This document shows positions 1 to 6,295 of a stretch of 7,729 nucleotides of DNA, one piece after another; the stretch's first letter is position 1, and every line of letters begins with the position of its first letter. Origin of the DNA: Ruminococcus sp. (GTDB lineage Bacteria; Bacillota; Clostridia; Oscillospirales; Ruminococcaceae). The stretch is from assembly GCA_003446315.1 (NCBI GenBank), contig DMBA01000147.1, positions 1 through 7,729 on the forward strand, written 5' to 3'. The translations under genes were made by a program, and so were the position numbers. Under the pieces are notes generated by a model. It did no database searches. It had not been told where the DNA came from and worked only from the letters and a program-made list of their open reading frames with translations.

Positions 1-85
1 GTCTGCTCTAAGGGGATTATATCAACCGATGAAGTTACGCAGCCTTTTCTTTTCGTGTGATGCTGATTCCTTTGAGCAGTTCGCT
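1..85. other. Non-coding left edge, downstream of the repeat-dockerin gene
   Basis: I see no gene here. An imperfect inverted repeat has arms at 3-13 (CTGCTCTAAGG) and 69-79 (CCTTTGAGCAG), 10 of 11 positions complementary, enclosing 55 nt. Read on the minus strand it could be the base of a 3' structure of the gene ending at 86, but no T-tract follows inside the window. The minus strand also carries an extended -10-like word (TTGATATAAT, positions 25-16) without a convincing -35, so a promoter for a gene beyond the edge is possible but weak. Confidence 0.3.
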
Positions 86-3000
86 TTACAGGATCACTTC
101 ACTCCAGTCTGTCGGTTCTCCAAGTACATAATTGTTCAGGAAATACGTCAGAATGTATTGTGCATCCATTGCTGTGATCTCGTTATCCTGGTCTACATCA
201 GCAGCCAGATACGCTCTTTCGGTCAGATCGGGTTCGTTGCCAAGTGCTTGTTCCAAAAATGCATTGAGCGCCATTTGTGCATCGTTTGATGTAACTGTAC
301 CGTCACCGTCTACATCTCCGCGGATAAACTCGGATGATTCGGCTGTGAATGTATAGGAAACCTTGAGCAGCGATGGGTGTCCGTCAAATTGATCCGATTC
401 TGCTGCTTTCTGATTCAAATAAGCATCCACATTTGCTTTGTTCTCCAAAAATGCATAGTTTTCATTCGGTTCCACCAACACGATCAGCTCGTACTGCTTT
501 CCGGCAGCAAATTGATCGTCCGGTTTCATATAACCGCCTGCTTCAATATCATACCAGCCAATGCCGTGACGATAGACCGCATCCTGATAATCGCTTACAT
601 GACAAATGGCATCTGCAACCTGTATGCCGCCGTCAAACGGGTGCTCCCCTGCCTTCGGAAGATTGCCAAGCAGTGATACTGTGTCGATCTCACACCGCTG
701 AACCGCTTCAAATGTATAAGACAAGCGCAAGATGAAGTCATTATAATAGCTCAGCTCTGCCGGTATGCCGTTGACAGTCGCTTTCACATCGCTCAGATCA
801 TCCGGAAGCTGCCAGCCGTCTTTGGGCCGCAGCAGAATATTGATAGAATAGTGTTCATCCGGATCAAATACCTGTGATTCCGAAACTGCTTCCTCTTCTT
901 CTTCATCGAACCACAACATACCGTTTTTGTAAGCACCGTTCGAAAGATCACTGATGTCATATCCGTCACTGATAAGCGAAATGCCGGCAAATGTCGGGGG
1001 TTCATATCCAAACGGCTGCGATACACCGCAAACACCGATCTTCTGGATCGTTTTTAATTCTTTTGCAACAAAACTCTGATAAACGACCAGAATATCCGGA
1101 TCATCCTGATATCCGCTGCACTGCACACTTTCACCATTCCATAAAACATTTGTAAACTGCTTTTGATTCAGGAATGTGTAACCTGCTTTCGGACGCAGAT
1201 ACAGCTCAATTGTGTATTCATGTCCTGCAATGATCCGGTCATCTTCTGTAAGTGTATGAAAAGCGGTGTAATCCATCCAGCGGATACCGTTTTTAATACC
1301 GGTATCTGTTGTCAGATCAGCAATTTCACATTGGATCGGCGATATAGAAAAGTCAGACGGTGAATAAGTCGGATCATCTCCGTGATACGGCTGTACTTCT
1401 GTATCAATGTTAATATCATTCAAAATCGGATTATCACGCGGGATAAATGTGTAATACAGCAGACAGTATTTGTTGTCATTTGTATATTCTGCTTCTGCAA
1501 GGAAGCCGTTCACTGTTTTTTCCATGCGGGATACAAACTCCGGGAACTGATATCCGGGATCTGCTTCCAGCAAAACATTATATGAATACCGTACATTTTC
1601 CTCAAATGTATCTTCGGGGCTGATCGGTTCGTTTGTATCCTCGTTATACCACATTTCACCTTCAGTATACATGGTATCTGTTTCCTGTCTTGCGATATGA
1701 TAACCATAATCAAGCAAGGAAACCGCATTGAAAACAGGATGCATTCCAATCACCGGCCGCGCTACGCCGGTCACACCGATTCTCGAAAGCTCGGAGTAAG
1801 TCTGCGCTGTTGCATCAAAATCATAGGAAACAAGCAAATACGCAGAGTCGATGGTGCTGATGTTATCCGTCCGTGCGGTGTTATCAGAAATGCTGCCGTT
1901 CACAAAGGCATAAACGGATGTTTTGTCTGCCGGGAACTGATAACCTGATTTCGGTTTCAAGAGTACATCAAATGTATAGCGGTGACCGGTAATAAAAGTG
2001 TCGTTTTCTGTCAGGTCATCGTTATTTACATTTTGATCATACCATCTGACACCGTGAATAAAACCATTTAAATTATAATCCGGAATTTCGACCTTACTGC
2101 TGTCCGTTATTCTGAAACCGCTGTAAGCAGGTTTCATCCCGTCCATCGGTTCCGGAACATCCATCACAACAACACGGCGAACAGTATCGGTTCCCGCTGT
2201 TTTCGCAAATGTATATTCCAGAGATACAGAATGATCGTCATTGACGTTTACGACCGCTTCTTTTCCGTTGATCGTACCGTCAATCTGCACGGATGACGGG
2301 AAAATATACGGATTGCTGCATGAAAGCGTCACTGTGACTTTGTATTCGATACCGGACTGGAACGGCTCCTGATTGCCGATAAATGTACCGTTTGTCATGT
2401 CATACCATGAAACAGCATAGGAATCTGCGAGAGAATAGGTATTCTTGCCGCATTTTACGTTGGTGAGATCCGGCGTTTTTCCGACTTCCGGCTCCGGGAT
2501 TCCGGTGACAGATACATTTGAAATGGGCGTTCCCTGTGACGGCGTTGCCTGAAACCGAATTGCAGCAGCATCTGCACTTCTGCGTGCAATCGTGCCGGTT
2601 TTTCCGAACAGGGTTCCGCCGAGTCTTTCCTTGCCGGCAAAAATACCGTCATCTGTTGCCTGCACATTTACCCAGAGTGTATACGTTTTGCCGGCTTCAA
2701 ATGTCTGATTGTTTTCCATCTTCTGATCATATTCATTCAGCCAATAAGCAGAGCTTACAGTATACAAATTCGGATTTCGGGAAGCGAGATCGGCTGTATT
2801 CGGATACTGACCGACGATCGGCTTCACTTCATTGATGAGGCTGATGGTCTGGATCCTTGTTTTTACTTTTCCAAAATCATAGGTGAGTTTCATGGAAGTT
2901 TGGGTGTATTGTGTCACTTCTGCGGTATTTCCGTTGACCGTTGCTTTTTTTGCACTGAAATAATAACCGTCTGATGGCTTCACAGAGGCTTCAAACCGGT

Positions 3001-3682
3001 AACTGTGTTCGCTTTGAAATCTGTCACCGGGCTGAAGATAGATCTGATCGGTAACATCATACCATCGAATCGCATTGCTGCCGTTCCACTGATACACACT
3101 GTCGTCCGGAAGCGTCAATTCTGTCGGGGCTTTCTCCGTGGCTGCGGGTGTCGGGATATTGTTTACCGGAACAACCGATATTGCTTGTTTTTCACCGGCA
3201 GTAAACACATAAGAAAGCTGCGCTGCCATGACCGGATACGGTCCGTAGAAACTCATCTTTCCCTTTTTTCCGTTCACCGTTCCGACCATTTTCTCCTTGT
3301 CATCCGGGAACAAATAACCATCCGAAGATTTGCAGTTCAGTATGACGGTCAGCTCATACTGTTTGCCGGCTTTGAATGTGTCCGTTTCCGTCATGAGCGT
3401 GTCGCGTTCAACATCTCTCCATCTGACCGGATTTGTGATATTGATGTTCTGCGAATATACCACATATGCTGCTTCGTTTTCTGGCTGGATCCCGTCAAAT
3501 ACGGGATGTGCCCCGTCAACCGGTTCCTTGACATTTTTGACACCCACTGTTGACACAATGGTATCGGCTGCGGATACACGGAAGGAGAAACCGGTCGACC
3601 CCGGCAAAACTCCCGGCACAGCACAGAGCATCAATGCAGCCCCCGCTATCGCACCGAATCGTCGTTTTAAGTGTTTCTTCAT
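86..3682 (-). CDS. Secreted non-catalytic dockerin protein with nine beta-rich repeats
   Basis: This encodes 1198 residues. Residues 1-38 form a signal peptide: basic MKKHLKRR, a hydrophobic core, and likely cleavage after VSA. Residues about 42-1115 contain nine divergent copies of one module. Residues 1120-1187 are a dockerin with two calcium loops (D1123, D1125, D1127, D1134; and D1162, D1164, D1166, D1173). Dockerins bind cohesins on scaffoldins, so the protein should be exported and docked in a cellulosome. I recognise no glycosidase, esterase or lyase motif. The modules look like Ig-like beta-sandwiches and might bind carbohydrate or act as spacers; this is inference. The start at 3682 was chosen because it gives a signal peptide directly at the N-terminus and has AGGAGG 8 nt upstream. 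The gene lies downstream of the GH53 gene on the same strand but has its own promoter after a terminator. The coding frame is intact, with a TAA stop. Confidence 0.92.
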   Translation of the reverse strand: MKKHLKRRFGAIAGAALMLCAVPGVLPGSTGFSFRVSAADTIVSTVGVKNVKEPVDGAHPVFDGIQPENEAAYVVYSQNINITNPVRWRDVERDTLMTETDTFKAGKQYELTVILNCKSSDGYLFPDDKEKMVGTVNGKKGKMSFYGPYPVMAAQLSYVFTAGEKQAISVVPVNNIPTPAATEKAPTELTLPDDSVYQWNGSNAIRWYDVTDQIYLQPGDRFQSEHSYRFEASVKPSDGYYFSAKKATVNGNTAEVTQYTQTSMKLTYDFGKVKTRIQTISLINEVKPIVGQYPNTADLASRNPNLYTVSSAYWLNEYDQKMENNQTFEAGKTYTLWVNVQATDDGIFAGKERLGGTLFGKTGTIARRSADAAAIRFQATPSQGTPISNVSVTGIPEPEVGKTPDLTNVKCGKNTYSLADSYAVSWYDMTNGTFIGNQEPFQSGIEYKVTVTLSCSNPYIFPSSVQIDGTINGKEAVVNVNDDHSVSLEYTFAKTAGTDTVRRVVVMDVPEPMDGMKPAYSGFRITDSSKVEIPDYNLNGFIHGVRWYDQNVNNDDLTENDTFITGHRYTFDVLLKPKSGYQFPADKTSVYAFVNGSISDNTARTDNISTIDSAYLLVSYDFDATAQTYSELSRIGVTGVARPVIGMHPVFNAVSLLDYGYHIARQETDTMYTEGEMWYNEDTNEPISPEDTFEENVRYSYNVLLEADPGYQFPEFVSRMEKTVNGFLAEAEYTNDNKYCLLYYTFIPRDNPILNDINIDTEVQPYHGDDPTYSPSDFSISPIQCEIADLTTDTGIKNGIRWMDYTAFHTLTEDDRIIAGHEYTIELYLRPKAGYTFLNQKQFTNVLWNGESVQCSGYQDDPDILVVYQSFVAKELKTIQKIGVCGVSQPFGYEPPTFAGISLISDGYDISDLSNGAYKNGMLWFDEEEEEAVSESQVFDPDEHYSINILLRPKDGWQLPDDLSDVKATVNGIPAELSYYNDFILRLSYTFEAVQRCEIDTVSLLGNLPKAGEHPFDGGIQVADAICHVSDYQDAVYRHGIGWYDIEAGGYMKPDDQFAAGKQYELIVLVEPNENYAFLENKANVDAYLNQKAAESDQFDGHPSLLKVSYTFTAESSEFIRGDVDGDGTVTSNDAQMALNAFLEQALGNEPDLTERAYLAADVDQDNEITAMDAQYILTYFLNNYVLGEPTDWSEVIL
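338..3559 (-). repeat. Nine tandem protein modules (~105-125 residues each)
   Basis: Approximate module limits in residues from the 3682 start are: 42-162, 167-272, 277-379, 386-494, 500-625, 631-748, 752-874, 877-994 and 997-1115. Each follows one pattern. A beta strand leads to a P-x-x-G-x-x-P turn. Next comes a central aromatic motif: W88-R-D, W207-Y-D, W426-Y-D, W547-Y-D, W678-Y-N, W802-M-D, W924-F-D and W1043-Y-D. Then come a D-x-F-x-x-G-x-x-Y segment, a hydrophobic strand ending in G-Y-x-F-P, a (V/I)NG turn, and a closing Y-x-F strand. Module 3 (277-379) is the most degenerate and lacks the W-Y-D order. Module 8 carries a run of five glutamates (927-931). Copies differ strongly in both protein and DNA, so the expansion is old. 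From memory, similar W/YTF repeats occur in Firmicute surface proteins, but I cannot name a family. Confidence 0.85.
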
Positions 3683-3690
3683 CGAAAATA

Positions 3691-3696
3691 CCTCCT
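3691..3696 (-). promoter_or_regulatory. Strong ribosome binding site that fixes the repeat-dockerin start
   Basis: The minus strand reads AGGAGG, 8 nt before the ATG at 3682. It is a full Shine-Dalgarno match. It supports the start at 3682 over the longer in-frame start at 3865. Confidence 0.92.
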
Positions 3697-3715
3697 TTTG
3701 CGGCATCGGATTTTG

Positions 3716-3734
3716 AGACAGCCGTGCGCTGTCT
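3716..3734 (-). promoter_or_regulatory. Stem-loop at the predicted 5' end of the repeat-dockerin mRNA
   Basis: There is a perfect 7-bp inverted repeat (AGACAGC / GCTGTCT) with a 5-nt loop. Its outer edge falls at 3734, seven bases downstream of the -10 hexamer, which is where transcription should begin. A stem at +1 could shield the mRNA from 5'-end decay, or the palindrome could be a repressor site. No T-tract follows, so it is not a terminator. The palindrome is seen directly; the role is inferred. Confidence 0.55.
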
Positions 3735-3740
3735 TTCTTT

Positions 3741-3769
3741 ACTATACCATATTCGCTTTGATATGTCAA
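3741..3769 (-). promoter_or_regulatory. Sigma-A-type promoter of the repeat-dockerin gene
   Basis: The -35 is TTGACA (3769-3764), the spacer is 17 bp, and the -10 is TATAGT (3746-3741) preceded by an extended TGG element. The predicted start of transcription is near 3734, giving a leader of about 50 nt. With the terminator just upstream, this means the gene is transcribed independently of the GH53 gene. Confidence 0.88.
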
Positions 3770-3784
3770 GTGATTTACATATTG

Positions 3785-3798
3785 TTGCATTTCTTTCC
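3785..3798 (-). promoter_or_regulatory. Candidate regulatory word upstream of the repeat-dockerin promoter
   Basis: The minus strand reads GGAAAGAAATGCAA, 15 bp upstream of the -35 hexamer. A 13-of-14 match occurs on the plus strand at 6064-6077, in the promoter of the GH53 gene. It could be a shared activator or repressor site. With only two copies in AT-rich DNA, chance remains possible. Confidence 0.3.
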
Positions 3799-3799
3799 C

Positions 3800-3834
3800 A
3801 AAAAAGCGGAGAAAATATTTGTTCCTTTCTCCGC
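3800..3834 (-). terminator. Intrinsic terminator of the GH53 galactanase gene
   Basis: A perfect 9-bp stem has arms at 3826-3834 and 3806-3814 (GCGGAGAAA on each strand) with an 11-nt loop. On the minus strand it is followed directly by six T residues (3805-3800). It lies 12 bp past the GH53 stop codon, as expected for a Rho-independent terminator. The other strand has only a weak T-run, offset by two bases. Confidence 0.88.
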
Positions 3835-3846
3835 CATTTTTGATAT

Positions 3847-6012
3847 TTAATTGTTGATCTCGCATTTCATAATTGTCAGATCAACGGCATTCAGTTTTTG
3901 ATCTGCATTCCGGTCTGCAATGACTGCCTGCTCTGCGGTCAATGTGCCGTTGCCAAGCAGATATTGCTGCAATAATTTTGCGTCTTTGCAATCGGCAGAA
4001 CCGTCTTCATTCAGATCCGGCAATGCTTTTTCTTCCGGCAAAACCGTTACAAACACCGTTTCTGTATGCTGCCCGAACAGCACAGCGTGCACCTCTGCTG
4101 TCCCCACTCCGACTGCAATCAGACTGCCGTCCGGTGCAATTTGTATCACATCCGGATCGCTGCTGACAAACTCGACCTGTTCTCTGTTATGACGCAATTG
4201 CCGTTTTTCTTTCTGATGCATCGTGATTTCATGCGTATCCAGTTGCAGCGGGTCTTTTTCCTTGCCGGCAAACCAATCATCCGCTGAACCGTAGCTGCCC
4301 GCACCGCCGGAAACGGTCAGCTTCACCGTGACACGCTCGCCTGCGGTAAGCGGAATTTCTACATATGGAGTCTGCCAGACTGCCCATCCGGCACCGCTGC
4401 CTTTTGTCTCAGCTGTTTTGCCGTTTCTTGTCTCCGCAGTGAGCTGATACTGCATGGTGGTATCACCCTGAATATACACCATGCATTTGTAGATACCGTC
4501 TTCGTCCGGAACAAAGGCTGTTTCCGCTGAACTGTTGGAAAATGCACGTTCTGAGTACCAGTGCAGCGCGTAATCGCCGGATCGGATATCCTCTGCACGC
4601 ACATCAAAATGACTGTCTGCCGTTGCTCTGAGCGTCCACGCATCCGGTTGGTTCGTCCATCCGCCGTTCCGTTCATAACCGGGATTTTCAAACAGGTTTT
4701 TACCGTATTCCATATGATCTGCGGGCGAACCGTGCACTATGGAATATACATACAATGAGTCAAGCGGTGTTCCGTCCTTCCCGAACAATGCCTGATTGTC
4801 AACACTGGAGCCGCCGTAGTATTCTTTCGCTTCCGGATCAAATTCCGATGCACATGCATTTGCCCATCCGGAGCCGAATCTGTTCCAGATCGGAACATTC
4901 GCTGAAAACGATGTCCCGACTCCCAGCCATGCCGGTTCCCAATAAAACACGCCGATGCCCATACCGTCCGGAATGCTTGCAATCGTCTGAAACAGATCAT
5001 GCAGGAATGCACGCTGTCCCGCAGGACTGATCTCATAGGATTCATATTCCCCCAGCTTTGATGCATCGCCGATGGTGTTCGGGAAATCATCTGCATCCGC
5101 AAATGTATATGACCATGAGGTTTCTGCAACCATCACTTTTTTGTGATATGTGCCGGAAACTGAACGCAATACACTTGAAAGATCAGAAAGCGTACCGTGC
5201 CAGTATGGATAATAAGAGGTCGCAAATACGTCATAATCTACATGCGTTTGATCCAGCATTTTCGCAATATAAAGCATATTGGATGCTTTTTCCGGATTGG
5301 TAAAATGCAGGCAGACCAAAGTCGCCGGATCAAACTCCCGGACTGCTTTTGCGCCTGCATTGAACAATACTGCCAGATCGCGCCAGCCTTCCGTGCTCCA
5401 GTTATAGTCTGCAAGTTTTACGCCGCACATGCCGGTCGTGGTTTCATTGCCGACCTGTACCATGGCGATCTCCGCACCTGTCTGACGAATCGCATGCAGC
5501 GTTTCCGTTGTATATTGATAAATCGCATCTGCTTTCTGCGAAAGAGTATATCTGTTCCACGCTTTCGGCGCATTCTGCTTTCCCGGATCTGCCCAGAAAT
5601 CCGAATAATGAAAGTCTACCAGCATCTTCAAGCCGGCTTTTGCACAGCGTTTTGCAATCTGAACGGCATTCTCTGCATCACAAATACCGCCGCCGTAATT
5701 CTCTCTTGTCGCAGAATGATAAGGATCATTCCAGACACGAACACGAATCGTATTGACACCGGCTTCCGCAAGGGTCTGAAATATATCCTGCGGGTTGCCG
5801 TTTTGATCCCGGAACACAACCCCGCTGTTTTCCAGAGACAGTACAGATGAAATATCGACTCCTTTGAACGGGTCACCGTTTTCAAACGGCAAGCCTTCCA
5901 GATCATGAAACAGCACTTCTGTTTCCGCCTGTGCGTGCTGCATCGGCAGCGGGATGGCGGTCAGAAGACATGCTGCTGTCAGCAGCGCTGTCATGCGTTT
6001 CTGCTTTTTCAT
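3847..6012 (-). CDS. Cellulosomal GH53 endo-beta-1,4-galactanase with dockerin
   Basis: This 721-residue secreted enzyme should hydrolyse internal beta-1,4-galactosyl links in pectic galactan and type I arabinogalactan. The signal peptide is residues 1-29, with cleavage after AQA. The GH53 catalytic domain spans about 46-405. It has the family signatures FKGVDISS (49-56), VRVWNDPYH (91-99) and DFHYSDFWADPGKQ (133-146). The acid/base is E190 in QVGNE and the nucleophile is E297 in VAETSW. Residues about 433-585 form a beta-rich region (NPGYE, ALHWYSE, closing DDWF) resembling CBM61 galactan-binding modules; that assignment is inferred. Residues about 588-658 are a group-2 bacterial Ig-like domain (SSDPDVIQI, GVGTAEV). 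Residues 665-721 are a dockerin with loops D666/N668/D670/D677 and D700/N702/D704/D711. A GGGGGA element 5 nt upstream supports the start. The gene has its own promoter and terminator, so it is probably monocistronic. Confidence 0.96.
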   Translation of the reverse strand: MKKQKRMTALLTAACLLTAIPLPMQHAQAETEVLFHDLEGLPFENGDPFKGVDISSVLSLENSGVVFRDQNGNPQDIFQTLAEAGVNTIRVRVWNDPYHSATRENYGGGICDAENAVQIAKRCAKAGLKMLVDFHYSDFWADPGKQNAPKAWNRYTLSQKADAIYQYTTETLHAIRQTGAEIAMVQVGNETTTGMCGVKLADYNWSTEGWRDLAVLFNAGAKAVREFDPATLVCLHFTNPEKASNMLYIAKMLDQTHVDYDVFATSYYPYWHGTLSDLSSVLRSVSGTYHKKVMVAETSWSYTFADADDFPNTIGDASKLGEYESYEISPAGQRAFLHDLFQTIASIPDGMGIGVFYWEPAWLGVGTSFSANVPIWNRFGSGWANACASEFDPEAKEYYGGSSVDNQALFGKDGTPLDSLYVYSIVHGSPADHMEYGKNLFENPGYERNGGWTNQPDAWTLRATADSHFDVRAEDIRSGDYALHWYSERAFSNSSAETAFVPDEDGIYKCMVYIQGDTTMQYQLTAETRNGKTAETKGSGAGWAVWQTPYVEIPLTAGERVTVKLTVSGGAGSYGSADDWFAGKEKDPLQLDTHEITMHQKEKRQLRHNREQVEFVSSDPDVIQIAPDGSLIAVGVGTAEVHAVLFGQHTETVFVTVLPEEKALPDLNEDGSADCKDAKLLQQYLLGNGTLTAEQAVIADRNADQKLNAVDLTIMKCEINN

Positions 6013-6017
6013 AGAAA

Positions 6018-6023
6018 TCCCCC
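6018..6023 (-). promoter_or_regulatory. Atypical G-run ribosome binding site of the GH53 gene
   Basis: The minus strand reads GGGGGA, 5 nt before the ATG at 6012. GGGGG can pair with the anti-Shine-Dalgarno CCUCC through one G-U wobble, so it is usable but weaker than the AGGAGG of the downstream gene. Confidence 0.65.
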
Positions 6024-6048
6024 ATTTTCAAGTAATTTATATGATTCT

Positions 6049-6077
6049 ATTATATCAAAATGCGGAAACAAATGCAA
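6049..6077 (-). promoter_or_regulatory. Promoter of the GH53 galactanase gene
   Basis: The -10 is a consensus TATAAT (6054-6049) with an extended TGA element directly upstream. The -35 at 17 bp is poor (TTGCAT, 6077-6072, matching only TTG). A perfect extended -10 with a weak -35 suggests dependence on the extended -10 or on an activator. The predicted leader is about 30 nt. Confidence 0.75.
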
Positions 6078-6083
6078 GCATTT
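6064..6083 (+). promoter_or_regulatory. Candidate operator over the GH53 -35 region
   Basis: Two overlapping signals lie here. First, positions 6070-6083 form a palindrome, AAATGC-AA-GCATTT, with 6-bp arms. Second, positions 6064-6077 (GGAAACAAATGCAA) match 13 of 14 bases with the word at 3798-3785 upstream of the other dockerin gene. Both cover the GH53 -35 hexamer, so a protein bound here would affect polymerase access. The regulator is unknown. Confidence 0.35.
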
Positions 6084-6196
6084 TTTCACATTCTTTCGTA
6101 GTTGTGTACAAATCGCACATGTTTCATGTATTGATATTACACATAGTATATTTCATCGCTATATTAACAAAAATGAGATCAAATTTTATTGTACTA

Positions 6197-6225
6197 TTGA
6201 CTATTTTGACAAATTATGGTAAAAT
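6197..6225 (+). promoter_or_regulatory. Promoter of the cohesin/LRR gene
   Basis: The -35 is TTGACT (6197-6202), the spacer is 17 bp, and the -10 is TAAAAT (6220-6225) with an extended TGG element. A second, perfect -35-like word (TTGACA, 6206-6211) overlaps the spacer but has only a poor -10 (TATCAT, 6231-6236) at 19 bp. The predicted transcript starts near 6232, leaving a leader of about 64 nt. The leader contains a small CCCG-TTTT-CGGG hairpin at 6260-6271. Confidence 0.8.
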
Positions 6226-6281
6226 AGGGGTATCATCCGCGTGTGAGAAGTATCTTGTTCCCGTTTTCGGGCGCAAAATGG

Positions 6282-6287
6282 AAGGGA
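6282..6287 (+). promoter_or_regulatory. Ribosome binding site of the cohesin/LRR gene
   Basis: AAGGGA lies 8 nt before the ATG at 6296. It decides between this start and an in-frame ATG at 6278, which has no purine-rich element upstream and would only add MEGIRK. Confidence 0.65.
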
Positions 6288-6295
6288 TTAGAAAG

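Noticed and set aside
16..44. Minus-strand promoter at the left edge (TTGATATAAT)
   Set aside because: The extended -10 word is good, but no acceptable -35 lies at 16-18 bp and the gene it would serve is outside the window.
3005..3553. Plus-strand open frame of 182 codons opposite the repeat-dockerin gene
   Set aside because: It lies wholly antisense to a well-supported gene, has no ribosome binding site or recognisable domain, and its composition looks like a shadow frame.
3683..3865. In-frame N-terminal extension of the repeat-dockerin gene up to an ATG at 3865
   Set aside because: It would run through a clear terminator, a consensus promoter and the 5' stem-loop, overlap the end of the GH53 gene, and bury the signal peptide 61 residues inside the protein.
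5197..5850. Plus-strand open frame of 217 codons opposite the GH53 domain
   Set aside because: It is antisense to the conserved catalytic domain, rich in Cys, Ile and Arg in a way typical of shadow translation, and has no domain signature.
6117..6129. ACATG-TTT-CATGT inverted repeat between the divergent promoters
   Set aside because: The 5-bp arms in AT-rich DNA are too short to call, and it overlaps neither promoter core.
6260..6271. CCCG-TTTT-CGGG hairpin in the cohesin/LRR leader as an attenuator or riboswitch
   Set aside because: The stem is only 4 bp, has no T-tract and no surrounding aptamer-like structure.
6278..6295. Alternative in-frame start of the cohesin/LRR gene at 6278
   Set aside because: No ribosome binding site precedes it, and it only adds six residues before a normal signal peptide start that has its own purine-rich site.
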